From positions 25,711 to 89,710 of the forward strand of contig JAJRQO010000030.1 of the NCBI GenBank assembly GCA_024280215.1: 64,000 nucleotides of DNA. Reading direction: 5' to 3'. The position numbers and the translations under genes are program-made. The stretch comes from Candidatus Zixiibacteriota bacterium. GTDB taxonomy: Bacteria > Zixibacteria > MSB-5A5 > GN15 > FEB-12. The notes beneath the pieces are model-generated. The model did no database searches, was not told where the DNA came from, and saw only the letters and a list, made by a program, of their open reading frames with translations. Positions 29,184 through 38,120 of the stretch are shown here, piece by piece. The first letter of the stretch is position 1, and every line of letters begins with the position of its first letter.

Positions 29184-30511
29184 TGAAATTTTATGTACAT
29201 AAACTTGGTTGCCCTAAAAATGATGTAGACGCCGATTATATCTATGCTCGCTTGATACACGAAGGACATCAGCCAGTCAAAGACCCATTAAACGCAGATT
29301 CTATTATTGTAAATACATGTGGATTTATTCTACCCGCAAAAGAAGAATCTATTAACGAACTGCTCAAATTTGGACAACTCAAAAAAGATGGCTATCTAAA
29401 AACACTCTATGCATCCGGTTGTCTGTCTCAGCGTAATGGCGATGACTTGCTCAAAGAGATGCCTGAACTTGATGGAGCTTTTGGGTTGGGTGCGTTGGAT
29501 TCATTGGCAACAGCAGTTAATGGGGCAACTAAATCTGACTTAACTGTTAAAATGGAAGCTCGTAAGCTCGGCTATTTGAGTTGGAATAATCGTTTTATCT
29601 CTGACGACTTTCCATATGCATATCTCAAAATTTCCGACGGATGTAATCGTGGTTGTACCTATTGTGCGATACCTGGCATGCGTGGGAAATTTCGTTCACG
29701 ACCACTTGACTCAATTATTCGTGAAGCGAAGTATCTTGCTGAAAATGGGAAGAAAGAACTTATCTTGGTTTCTCAAGAAGCAACGATGTATGGTTACAAT
29801 TATAAGGGAGATGACAACCCAGATATTATTACACTCTTAAAAGAACTTGATAAAATCGAAGGGGTTGCGTGGATTCGACTTTTGTATCTTTATCCTGCTG
29901 AACTTTCTGATGATGTCATTGAATATCTTGCAGCTGATAATAAAACGCTAAACTATTTCGACCTTCCATTTCAGCATGTCAATTCGGATATACTTGATGG
30001 TATGAAACGAAATGTCAGTACGGGTAACATTAAAACTCTGGTTAAGAAGATTAGAGAAAAATCGAAAGATGCTGTGCTCCGTACGACATTTATTGTTGGT
30101 TTTCCAGGGGAAACGGAAGAACAGTTTGAAGAGTTAGCTGAGTTTATCGAAGAATCCAAATTTGATAGAATGGGAGTATTTACATATTCACAAGAGGATG
30201 ACACTCCTGCCGCTGATATGCCAGACCAAATTGAGGAAGAAGTCAAGCAGGAACGTCTAAACAAGTTGATGATTATTCAGCAAGATATCGCCTTTGAAAA
30301 AAATAACAGCTTGTTAGAGAGCGTGCAACGTGTTATGATTGATGCAATTGAAGATGAAAGAGCGATTGGTCGTACATATGCCGATTGTCCAGAAGTTGAT
30401 TTAGAGGTCGTGATAGATAATGCTGATGCTATCAAAATCGGAGATATGCTTGATGTTAAAATCATAGCAGTCGATGGGTACGATCTTTTTGGTGAAGTAG
30501 TAAAAGGTTAA
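29183..30511 (+). CDS. rimO: Ribosomal protein S12 methylthiotransferase
   Basis: This radical SAM enzyme adds a methylthio group to the conserved aspartate of ribosomal protein S12. In the 442-residue protein the N-terminal UPF0004 domain binds one cluster (KLGCPKNDVDAD, VNTCGFI, ASGCLSQR cysteines). The radical SAM core has SDGCNRGCTYCAIP (CxxxCxxC, about residue 152) with MRGKFRSRP. A C-terminal TRAM domain ends the protein. SDGCNRGCTYCAIPxxRGxxRSR favours RimO over MiaB. It starts on the stop of the LolA-like gene. Confidence 0.93.
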   Translation: MKFYVHKLGCPKNDVDADYIYARLIHEGHQPVKDPLNADSIIVNTCGFILPAKEESINELLKFGQLKKDGYLKTLYASGCLSQRNGDDLLKEMPELDGAFGLGALDSLATAVNGATKSDLTVKMEARKLGYLSWNNRFISDDFPYAYLKISDGCNRGCTYCAIPGMRGKFRSRPLDSIIREAKYLAENGKKELILVSQEATMYGYNYKGDDNPDIITLLKELDKIEGVAWIRLLYLYPAELSDDVIEYLAADNKTLNYFDLPFQHVNSDILDGMKRNVSTGNIKTLVKKIREKSKDAVLRTTFIVGFPGETEEQFEELAEFIEESKFDRMGVFTYSQEDDTPAADMPDQIEEEVKQERLNKLMIIQQDIAFEKNNSLLESVQRVMIDAIEDERAIGRTYADCPEVDLEVVIDNADAIKIGDMLDVKIIAVDGYDLFGEVVKG

Positions 30512-30515
30512 TCAG

Positions 30516-31160
30516 ATGATTCAATTTGAAAAATTAGGAATATTTCTTGCCAAACCAGTCGCATTTTTACTGGTCTTGATATATTTAGTACAATCGATAC
30601 TATTGATTTATCTTGTCACTGAAAAATTTCAACTTGAAGAACAAATTTCATATCAACATAAACAAATTACTGAGCTTGAAGAAAAACTTCAAATCTATAA
30701 TGCTATAAAAGACTTCCAAATTGGCTTTAATGAAACCGAAATTGGAACGCTTGCCAACGTGATTTATGAGGAAAGCGATAGGTATCATTATGACCCAATG
30801 TTTGTTTTGGCGATAATTTTGACTGAATCATCATTTAAAAAAGGTCAGAAATCGTATGTTGGAGCAAGAGGTTTGATGCAAGTAGTACCATTTGTTGGTA
30901 AAGATTTAGCCAAACGATCAGGGGTAGAATGGAATGGCTCTGAAACGCTTTATGATGTAGAAAAAAATATTAAGCTCGGATCACTACATTTATTCGAACA
31001 AATCCTTGAGTTTGGTGATATAAAGAAAGCCCTTGTTGCTTATAATATGGGTGAAACTCGGGTTCGTGGAATGTTGCGTCGTAACACGGAACTTCCTGAT
31101 AAATACTTAAACAAAGTATTGGAAAATTTTAAAATGCTGAAGGAGAATTATTCAGTTTGA
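30516..31160 (+). CDS. Membrane-anchored lytic transglycosylase (SLT domain)
   Basis: A 214-residue protein with one N-terminal membrane segment (residues about 12-33), a short coiled coil (EEQISYQHKQITELEEKLQ) and a lysozyme-like SLT domain. The domain shows LTESSF with the catalytic glutamate near residue 102, GARGLMQVVP (about 123) and ALVAYNMGETRV (about 174). It would cleave glycan strands to anhydro-muropeptides in the periplasm. It begins four bases after rimO; its TGA stop overlaps the TTG start of bamD. Confidence 0.88.
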   Translation: MIQFEKLGIFLAKPVAFLLVLIYLVQSILLIYLVTEKFQLEEQISYQHKQITELEEKLQIYNAIKDFQIGFNETEIGTLANVIYEESDRYHYDPMFVLAIILTESSFKKGQKSYVGARGLMQVVPFVGKDLAKRSGVEWNGSETLYDVEKNIKLGSLHLFEQILEFGDIKKALVAYNMGETRVRGMLRRNTELPDKYLNKVLENFKMLKENYSV

Positions 31161-32086
31161 AAACGAAATTATTTTGTATCATTGTATGTATAAGCCTGCT
31201 CTCTCTCGCCCTTATGAGTTGTGGTGGAAAACAATCGTTAAATACATTAACATCTGCCGAATTATTTAAATTAGGTACTGAGAAATATGAGCAAGAAAAA
31301 TATATCAAAGCAATCGAACATTTTCAGACCCTTGTTTATAACTATCCTGGTGAATCTGTCGTTGATACAGCTCAGTACTACTTAGCATTATCATATTTTG
31401 GTGACAAAGAGTATGAGATTGCCAACGTTGAATTTAACCGTTTGGCTGTGAACTATCCTGCGTCGACATATGCTGAGGATGCTATTTTTATGAAAGCGGT
31501 CTGCTTATACAAAGGCACTCCAACTCATTATGGCTTAGATCAGTCAGACTTACTTGTTTCAATTAAACAATTTGAAGAATTTATTATTGATTTTCCCGAG
31601 TCCAATGTTATTGTTGAAGCACAATCATACTTGCTCGAAGCACACACCAGACTTGCCAGGAAATATTACAATAGTGGTGTTGTCTACGATAGAATCGGAA
31701 CATATAAATCTGCTGAAATTTATTTTCAAATTGTGGTTGACGAATATACCGATACCGAATACGCTCCACTTGCAACATTTGGTCTTGCTGAAATGAAATT
31801 TAAATTAAAAGAATACAAGTTGGCTAAAGAGAAGTTTTCTGATTTTATGATTGTTTTCAAGGATCATTTCTTAGTTGAAAAAGCAAAAGAATATATCGAA
31901 AAAGCAGCATTTAGTGCTGGGGAATTGTCATATAAGAAAAAAGAATTTCCTGAAGCATTGGAATATTTTCAAGCGTATGTAACTGAATTTCCATCACATA
32001 AGCATACTAAAAAGGCGACTGAGTATATTCAAAAAATAAATGCGATGCCTCAAGTAACAACACAGGAAGAGAATGAAAACTCCTGA
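31157..32086 (+). CDS. bamD: Outer membrane protein assembly lipoprotein BamD
   Basis: A 309-residue lipoprotein with signal peptide and lipobox LMSC (cysteine near residue 22), followed by at least five tetratricopeptide-type helical repeats (for example KYIKAIEHFQTLVYNYPGES and SIKQFEEFIIDFPES). This is the layout of BamD/YfiO, an essential part of the complex that folds outer membrane proteins. The start is TTG, overlapping the TGA of the preceding gene, with AGGAG 11 bases before it. An extra C-terminal repeat pair makes it longer than enterobacterial BamD, as is common outside Proteobacteria. Confidence 0.85.
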   Translation: MKTKLFCIIVCISLLSLALMSCGGKQSLNTLTSAELFKLGTEKYEQEKYIKAIEHFQTLVYNYPGESVVDTAQYYLALSYFGDKEYEIANVEFNRLAVNYPASTYAEDAIFMKAVCLYKGTPTHYGLDQSDLLVSIKQFEEFIIDFPESNVIVEAQSYLLEAHTRLARKYYNSGVVYDRIGTYKSAEIYFQIVVDEYTDTEYAPLATFGLAEMKFKLKEYKLAKEKFSDFMIVFKDHFLVEKAKEYIEKAAFSAGELSYKKKEFPEALEYFQAYVTEFPSHKHTKKATEYIQKINAMPQVTTQEENENS

Positions 32087-32681
32087 ACCAGGAGAATCTT
32101 GGGGAATTCTTGGTGGAACTTTTGACCCTATTCATGTGGGACATATTCATTTAGCATCAGATATTTTAAAAATTAAAAATTTAGACGGTATTGTTATGAT
32201 ACCGTCTTTTTCGCATCCATTTAAACATGAACAAACTATAGTCTCTTTTGATGACCGTCTTGCTATGACGACTCTTGCGGCGAATTCGTATAAATCTTTT
32301 TTTGTCTCAGCGATAGAACGTGATAAAAATTTATCTGGCTACACTCTTGATACGATAAAAGCAATAAAGAAAAAGTACCCAAAAGTTAAATTTTGTTTTA
32401 TTATCGGCGCTGATAATATCTCACAATTACCACTCTGGCATAACGCATCTCAAATATTTAAAGAAATCCAAGTTGTTGCTGGAAAAAGACCTCATTTTGA
32501 TATGGAGATAATTCAAAATGACTTTTCGCAATTAGTTGAGTATATTGAATCATCCGAGATTGATATTTCATCAACCGAAATAAAATCTCTATTACAAAGC
32601 AATGATGAAAAAAAACTAAAAACTATTTTAGACTCAAATGTGTTACAATATATTAAAGAGAGAAATTTATACTTAAAATGA
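32073..32681 (+). CDS. nadD: Nicotinate-mononucleotide adenylyltransferase
   Basis: It adenylates nicotinate mononucleotide in NAD synthesis. The 202-residue nucleotidyltransferase has GGTFDPIHVGHIHLA (HxGH motif, about residue 15), MIPSFSHPFKHE, FIIGADNISQLPLWH (about 111) and the late ISSTEIKSLL (ISSTxIR motif, about 171). It overlaps bamD by 14 bases and polA by four. Confidence 0.93.
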   Translation: MKTPEPGESWGILGGTFDPIHVGHIHLASDILKIKNLDGIVMIPSFSHPFKHEQTIVSFDDRLAMTTLAANSYKSFFVSAIERDKNLSGYTLDTIKAIKKKYPKVKFCFIIGADNISQLPLWHNASQIFKEIQVVAGKRPHFDMEIIQNDFSQLVEYIESSEIDISSTEIKSLLQSNDEKKLKTILDSNVLQYIKERNLYLK

Positions 32682-35401
32682 AAAATAAATCACTATACTT
32701 AATCGACGGCTCCGCAATGTTCTATCGGGCATACTTTGCTTTTATTCGTAATCCCCTTATCAACTCAAAAGGTGAGGATACCTCGGCGACGTATGGTTTT
32801 GTTAATTCGATTTTAAAACTGATCCAAAAAGAAAAACCAGACTATATCGCAGTTGTCAATGATACAAAAGCTCCTACCTTCAGGCACAAGATGTATGACC
32901 AATACAAAGCTAACCGTTCCAAGATGCCCGATGAGCTTGTTGCTCAATTACCAAGGATACGTGAAGCTGTCGAAGCACTTAATATCATCTCGCTTGAACT
33001 GGAAGGTTACGAAGCGGATGATGTTATAGGAACAATAGCACAAGATGCTGCCAAGCAAGGTATGGATGTCTGGTGTGTGACTGGTGATAAAGACTTCTTT
33101 CAATTGGTTAATAATAAAATAAAAATTTATAATCCAAAAAGTGCAACTGGTGTTCCGACTCTGTATGGACGGGAAGAAGTCAAAGAAAAATTTGGCGTTT
33201 ATCCAGAACTTGTTATAGACAAACTTGCACTTATGGGTGATGCTGCCGACAATGTTCCAGGAGTGCCTGGAATAGGTCCTAAAACTGCCGACACATTGCT
33301 TGAGCAGTTTGGCTCACTTGAGAAAATTCTAACGGACTACGAACAGATTAAAGCAAAAGGTGCCAGAACAAAAATTGCTGACAATATTGACAAAGCAAAA
33401 CTTTCGAAAGAACTTGTAACAATAGATGTCAAAGTTCCATTAGAATATAATTTAGAAGATTTAAAACGACGTGATTTCAACTATGAACTTTCAAAAGAAT
33501 TATTTATGGAACTTGAGTTTGGTAGAATTCTTAAAGATGTTATGTCTGGTTCTGAATTCGCAAACTCCTCCGAAGTAGAAGCTCCTAAAAAAGAAATCAA
33601 AAATGATTATAAGACTATAGCGTCGCTTGATGAGTTAAAAGCTCTCGTAACAAAACTTTCAAAAGTTAGAGAGATTGCTATTGATACCGAAACAACGTCG
33701 AAGCATGCTCTTAAAGCAAATCTTGTCGGAATTTCTATTTCTGAAAAAGCAGATTCAGGTTATTATATCCCAGTTGCTCATCGTGATGAAACCGAGCGTA
33801 ACCTTCCTATTGAGCAATCTCTTGAAATCCTTAAACCACTTTTCTTAAACAAAAATGTTCAGAAATTTGGTCAGAATATTAAATATGACATGCAGATCTT
33901 TCATAGATATAATATAGAGATAGACCCTGTAAGTTTTGACACGATGATTGCTGGATATCTTATTAATCCATCCGCAAGAGAATGTTCTCTTTCGATGTTG
34001 GCTCTTAAATATTTTGATTACCACATGCTTCCAATTAGCGATTTAATCGGAAGCGGGAAAAATCAGAAGACTTTTGATATTGTTCCTATTGATAAAGCAA
34101 CATTTTATGCCGTTGAAGATTCCGACTACACTTATAAGCTTCGTGGAGTCTTGGCACCAAAAATTGAAGAACTCGATATGGATAATCTATATTACAATAT
34201 TGAACTTCCATTAGTGAAAATTTTGACAGACATCGAAGAAACTGGCATCAAAGTTGATATCGATTATCTTGCTAAATTATCAAAAGAGATGGGTGAAAAA
34301 CTTCTGATGCTTACAGCTAAAATTTATGAATTAGCAGGCGGAGAGTTTAATATTAACTCAACTCAGCAACTTTCGCATATCCTTTTTGAGAAGCTTAATC
34401 TTCCAACTAAAGGTAAAACAGCCAAAAAAACTGGCTACTCAACAGATGTAAAAGTGTTAGAGGAACTCGCCAAGATTCATGATTTACCAAAGTTACTGTT
34501 AGATTATCGTCAATTCACAAAATTAAAATCGACATACGTTGATGCCATTCCGAAACTTTGTGACCTTGACACTCAACGAGTCCATTCATCATTTAATCAG
34601 ACAATCGCCGCTACAGGACGTCTTTCATCAACTGATCCAAATTTGCAAAATATTCCAATACGAACCGAAGAAGGTCGTCAGATTCGCAAAGCGTTTATTC
34701 CAAAAGATGATGAACATTCATTACTTGTTGCTGATTACTCACAAATTGAATTACGAGTTTTAGCACATTATGCCAATGACAAGACTTTACTTACTGCCTT
34801 TAAAAACAATGAAGATATTCATAAGCGTACTGCTGCTGAAGTATACGGTGTCGATTTAGATGAAGTTACAGATGATATGCGTCGTGCTGCCAAGACTGCT
34901 AATTTTGCTATTATCTATGGAGTTTCAGCATTTGGATTGTCACAGCAATCGGGGCTTTCGATGGATGAGTCAAAGAAATTTATTGAAAAGTATTTTGACC
35001 GATACCCAGGAATCAAAGATTACATGGATACTATGAAAGAATTCGCACGTCAAAAAGGGTATGTCATCACACATTATAATCGAAGACGGTATCTTCCTGA
35101 AATTAATAGCACTAATTATGCTCAACGACAGTTCGCTGAACGGATAGCAATTAACACACCTATTCAGGGAACCGCAGCGGATATAATTAAACTTGCCATG
35201 ATTCGTATATATAAGAACATGGAAGGGATGAAATCTAAGATGGTTTTACAAGTGCATGATGAATTAGTCTTTGATGTATATAAACCTGAACTAAAAAAAG
35301 TTAAAAAAATTGTACGAGAAGGAATGGAAAATGTTACAGATTTTGAAGTTCCACTTGTGGCGGATATCGGAGTAGGTGAGAACTGGCTTGAAGCAAAATA
35401 A
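32678..35401 (+). CDS. polA: DNA polymerase I
   Basis: This 907-residue repair and Okazaki-fragment polymerase keeps all three domains. The 5'-3' exonuclease (residues 1 to about 290) has GYEADDVIG and NVPGVPGIGPKTA. The 3'-5' proofreading domain (about 310-490) has intact metal residues in AIDTETTS, NIKYDMQ and YAVEDSDYTYK. The polymerase domain has DYSQIELRVLAHY (about 685), the O-helix RRAAKTANFAIIYG (about 738) and VHDELVFDV (about 864). It overlaps both neighbours, nadD upstream and the barrel-like gene downstream. Confidence 0.97.
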   Translation: MKNKSLYLIDGSAMFYRAYFAFIRNPLINSKGEDTSATYGFVNSILKLIQKEKPDYIAVVNDTKAPTFRHKMYDQYKANRSKMPDELVAQLPRIREAVEALNIISLELEGYEADDVIGTIAQDAAKQGMDVWCVTGDKDFFQLVNNKIKIYNPKSATGVPTLYGREEVKEKFGVYPELVIDKLALMGDAADNVPGVPGIGPKTADTLLEQFGSLEKILTDYEQIKAKGARTKIADNIDKAKLSKELVTIDVKVPLEYNLEDLKRRDFNYELSKELFMELEFGRILKDVMSGSEFANSSEVEAPKKEIKNDYKTIASLDELKALVTKLSKVREIAIDTETTSKHALKANLVGISISEKADSGYYIPVAHRDETERNLPIEQSLEILKPLFLNKNVQKFGQNIKYDMQIFHRYNIEIDPVSFDTMIAGYLINPSARECSLSMLALKYFDYHMLPISDLIGSGKNQKTFDIVPIDKATFYAVEDSDYTYKLRGVLAPKIEELDMDNLYYNIELPLVKILTDIEETGIKVDIDYLAKLSKEMGEKLLMLTAKIYELAGGEFNINSTQQLSHILFEKLNLPTKGKTAKKTGYSTDVKVLEELAKIHDLPKLLLDYRQFTKLKSTYVDAIPKLCDLDTQRVHSSFNQTIAATGRLSSTDPNLQNIPIRTEEGRQIRKAFIPKDDEHSLLVADYSQIELRVLAHYANDKTLLTAFKNNEDIHKRTAAEVYGVDLDEVTDDMRRAAKTANFAIIYGVSAFGLSQQSGLSMDESKKFIEKYFDRYPGIKDYMDTMKEFARQKGYVITHYNRRRYLPEINSTNYAQRQFAERIAINTPIQGTAADIIKLAMIRIYKNMEGMKSKMVLQVHDELVFDVYKPELKKVKKIVREGMENVTDFEVPLVADIGVGENWLEAK

Positions 35402-36065
35402 ATTATTTCTTACATTGTTCGTTCTCTGCTTTTTGGTTCTTGTCAAACCAATTTTAGCTATTGATAGAGTAACAGCTACCACAGACAGTACAAAAGTAGA
35501 AGTTATCAAGGCTGTAGACAGCCTTCCACATCAGTTTGAACCATTTATCGAAATTGCATTTGGTCTTTCTCAAAGAACAGATGAGACAAAGCTTATAAAT
35601 TATTCACCACAATTTATAACAAAGATATATTATCATTTGTCTGAAAATGTTTCAGGGAAATTTGGTATAGGGTATAGCACACCTAATAATTTTAAATCAT
35701 CAACATGGGAAACGATTAGCTATCGGAATCTAAAATTTGAAGCTGGAGTTAGGTTTGATTTGTTTGGTGACAAAGTGAAGTTTTATCATGAAAATGGTAT
35801 CGAATATAATTATTATTATGAACCGAAAAGTGCCTTTTGGGAACAGAGAATTGGTGTCAATGCATCGCTTGGTATTGTTTTTAATATTCAACGAAACCTG
35901 AATATCGACATTTCAATAAATCAAACGATAAATGATGGAACAATTTCAAGTCCTACGAAAAATATCAAACCGTCAGAGTTCCCAATTGGTTTGCAGGATA
36001 ATCGATTTTTTAATGAAACTTTTAATCCTACAACACTTCAAATTCTGTTCTTTAAAAAATTATAA
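35376..36065 (+). CDS. Uncharacterised secreted, beta-barrel-like outer membrane protein
   Basis: A 229-residue protein from GTG 35376 (a TTG at 35388 is an alternative start). It has a signal peptide (KLFLTLFVLCFLVLVKPILA) and then an alternating hydrophobic/polar pattern: PFIEIAFGLSQ, QFITKIYYHLSENVSGKFGIGYS, FEAGVRFDLFGDKV, GIEYNYYYEP and RIGVNASLGIVFNI. It ends in a phenylalanine-containing terminus near LQILFFKKL. This suggests a small outer membrane beta-barrel. No family is recognised. It overlaps polA by 26 bases, so it is translated from the same mRNA. Confidence 0.65.
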   Translation: MRTGLKQNKLFLTLFVLCFLVLVKPILAIDRVTATTDSTKVEVIKAVDSLPHQFEPFIEIAFGLSQRTDETKLINYSPQFITKIYYHLSENVSGKFGIGYSTPNNFKSSTWETISYRNLKFEAGVRFDLFGDKVKFYHENGIEYNYYYEPKSAFWEQRIGVNASLGIVFNIQRNLNIDISINQTINDGTISSPTKNIKPSEFPIGLQDNRFFNETFNPTTLQILFFKKL

Positions 36066-36069
36066 CAAC

Positions 36070-36098
36070 TTGTATTAAAAAGTTTTTCAAATTATACT
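36070..36098 (+). promoter_or_regulatory. Sigma70-type promoter of coaE, leaderless geometry
   Basis: TTGTAT (36070-36075), a 17-base spacer and TATACT (36093-36098), then six bases to ATG 36105. No Shine-Dalgarno is present. The predicted transcription start coincides with the start codon. Confidence 0.55.
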
Positions 36099-36104
36099 AT
36101 TAGC

Positions 36105-36689
36105 ATGATTATTGGTATTACTGGAAAAATTGGTGTAGGTAAATCAACAGTTACGAAGATATTTAAATCTTACGGATGGGTTGTTGTTGATGCGGACTTA
36201 ATCGGTAAAGAAGTTGTAACTCACAATCCGATAGTCCTGAAAAAACTTGCCAAAGAATTTGGGCAAGACATTCTTATAAATAAATCTATCTTACGACGTG
36301 AACTGCTCAGAGAGAGAGCATTTAAAAGTAAAAAGTCTACTCTTGCACTCAATAAAATTGTCCATCCTGTCCTAATGAAAGAACTCTATGCCCAACTTGA
36401 ACAGTATACATTGAACAAGAAAAACATCATTGTTGATGCTGCTTTATTACTTGATTGGAATTTGGATAAAGACGTAGATGCCGTCGTATTGGTTCATACG
36501 AATTTAAAACTACGTATACAAAGAATGTTGGCGAGAGGCTTTTCAAAAGAAGCAGTCTTAGATAGTGATTGTAAACAGAAATCTTTTCAACAACTACGAA
36601 AACGTTCAAACTATCTTATTTATAACTCAGGGACGGAAACAGAATTAAAAGAAAAAGTAGATCGACTTATTTCAAAACTAAAGAGCTAA
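36105..36689 (+). CDS. coaE: Dephospho-CoA kinase
   Basis: It performs the last step of coenzyme A synthesis. The 194-residue P-loop kinase has GITGKIGVGKSTV (Walker A, about residue 4), VVDADLIGKEV (about 26), VDAALLLDWN (about 107), VLVHTNLKLRIQRMLARGFS (lid, about 122) and a late NSGTETELKEKVD. polA-coaE proximity is common in bacteria. It converges with the reverse-strand aminotransferase, two bases away. Confidence 0.93.
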   Translation: MIIGITGKIGVGKSTVTKIFKSYGWVVVDADLIGKEVVTHNPIVLKKLAKEFGQDILINKSILRRELLRERAFKSKKSTLALNKIVHPVLMKELYAQLEQYTLNKKNIIVDAALLLDWNLDKDVDAVVLVHTNLKLRIQRMLARGFSKEAVLDSDCKQKSFQQLRKRSNYLIYNSGTETELKEKVDRLISKLKS

Positions 36690-36691
36690 CC

Positions 36692-37996
36692 TTATTTATT
36701 GAGATATTGTTTCAGAAGTTCGGCAAATAGCTTCGGAACTAACTTCATCTTATTCGGAGATTCTACGTAGGCAATTCGCATCTGTGTTCTTCCTGGATTC
36801 GATCGGTCTTCGTCGATAGAATAAAATTCTGCAAGAGGTGAGACAAGCAAAGTCATCTGATTCCCATCGATATCAACGAAACCTTTTTGAGCACAGAATA
36901 GAACAAACTCAGAGGCATCAAATGAATCATCTACAATATTTCTCACATCTACAACCGAGTAAATCGATGCATCAGGTCTTGAAATTATAATGTTTGGAAT
37001 CAGTTCTTTCATTTCAAATGATAGCTGGTTTAGCATCGTTGCGTAATAAGCTCGTTGTTGGTTGTACCATGTTTTTAAATCAGCGTGAGAAACATTGGCA
37101 AGTGAACCAAAGATATATTGCCCGATAACATTTGGACATAAATTGGCAGTATTTTCAGCAATTGCTCGTTGGTTAAATTCCTGACTGTCGGTGACAATAG
37201 CACCAATACGAAGTCCGCATGCATTCCAAACTTTAGAGGCAGTCTCAATAGAAATCCGCCTTCCGTTAATTCCAGCAACTACTGATTCTGTAATGCCCCA
37301 AACAGATGTTACTTTTTCGTCGGTATAATAAAGTTCACGGTAGGCTTCATCGGAAATAATCCACATATTATGTTTGACAGCTAATTTTGCAAGTTCTACA
37401 TAGGCATCGTGCGAGTAAAAATGTCCTGTCGGATTATCATAAGGAATGACAACAACGGCAGATGGGTTATGTTCTGTTATTAGCTTCTCCATTTCATCAA
37501 AATCAGGATAGGCGAAGATGCCATCATCGCTTAATGTTCGAGTCACCGAAATAGTTCTTCTACCTAAACGTTCCGCCATCGCTTTGTAATTTGTATATGC
37601 CGCATCAATAAGGAGCAATGGTCGTTCGTTGCTACCTGCTTGGCCGCATACACCCAAGATGACAAGTTCCATCGCCTGTGAGCCACCGTCTGTTATTTGT
37701 GAAAAGAGTTCTGATGTTTCAAATCCACTTGATGCGATAATATTCAAAAATGCATCGTTGGTTTCTCGAAAGCCTACTGTCGCAGAATATTTGACAACTC
37801 CGTCAACGAATGGTGAGGTTGTCGCCACCAAATTACGCATCCGTTCTTGCATGGCGGGATGCATCGGAAGTGAGACATTTCCAATCGCTACATTGACCGC
37901 TTCTGTTTGGTCGGTTCGTTTGGCAAATTCGATTTGTGCAACTCTGATTGCTGATGGTTTTCGTTTGTCAAAATGCGTTGAAAGTTCAGGTTTCAC
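36692..37996 (-). CDS. Pyridoxal-phosphate aminotransferase, class I/II
   Basis: A 434-residue fold-type I aminotransferase. It shows GGSQAMELVILG (PLP phosphate cup, about residue 83), VVIPYDNPTGHFYS (about 180), ISDEAYRELYYT (about 213) and the PLP-lysine segment ETASKVWNACGLRIG (about 252). The final domain carries RMAYVES-like substrate-arginine context (QMRIAYVESP). Substrate is unknown; aspartate/aromatic aminotransferases are the nearest group by feel. It starts at GTG with AAGGA seven bases before. It is the only reverse-strand gene between the start of the window and 42 kb and has its own promoter. Confidence 0.88.
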   Translation of the reverse strand: MKPELSTHFDKRKPSAIRVAQIEFAKRTDQTEAVNVAIGNVSLPMHPAMQERMRNLVATTSPFVDGVVKYSATVGFRETNDAFLNIIASSGFETSELFSQITDGGSQAMELVILGVCGQAGSNERPLLLIDAAYTNYKAMAERLGRRTISVTRTLSDDGIFAYPDFDEMEKLITEHNPSAVVVIPYDNPTGHFYSHDAYVELAKLAVKHNMWIISDEAYRELYYTDEKVTSVWGITESVVAGINGRRISIETASKVWNACGLRIGAIVTDSQEFNQRAIAENTANLCPNVIGQYIFGSLANVSHADLKTWYNQQRAYYATMLNQLSFEMKELIPNIIISRPDASIYSVVDVRNIVDDSFDASEFVLFCAQKGFVDIDGNQMTLLVSPLAEFYSIDEDRSNPGRTQMRIAYVESPNKMKLVPKLFAELLKQYLNK

Positions 37997-38035
37997 TCTT
38001 TTTTCCTTACAAATATCGGTCTCACTGATAGCAAA

Positions 38036-38064
38036 ACAGTACTCTATAAACGTTTATTTGTCAA
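38036..38064 (-). promoter_or_regulatory. Promoter of the reverse-strand aminotransferase with internal palindrome
   Basis: On the minus strand, consensus TTGACA (38064-38059), a 17-base spacer and TACTGT (38041-38036). A perfect 12-bp palindrome, ATAAACGTTTAT (38046-38057), lies wholly inside the spacer. A repressor bound there would block RNA polymerase. Confidence 0.5.
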
Positions 38065-38085
38065 TCAGATTTTGATTGTTTTTAA

Positions 38086-38114
38086 TTGTTTCAACCAATC
38101 CTATTTTGTAAAAT
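38086..38114 (+). promoter_or_regulatory. Sigma70-type promoter of the NlpC/P60 operon, leaderless geometry
   Basis: TTGTTT (38086-38091), a 17-base spacer and TAAAAT (38109-38114), then AGAGAT and the ATG at 38121. The predicted start site falls on the start codon. Confidence 0.55.
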
Positions 38115-38120
38115 AGAGAT

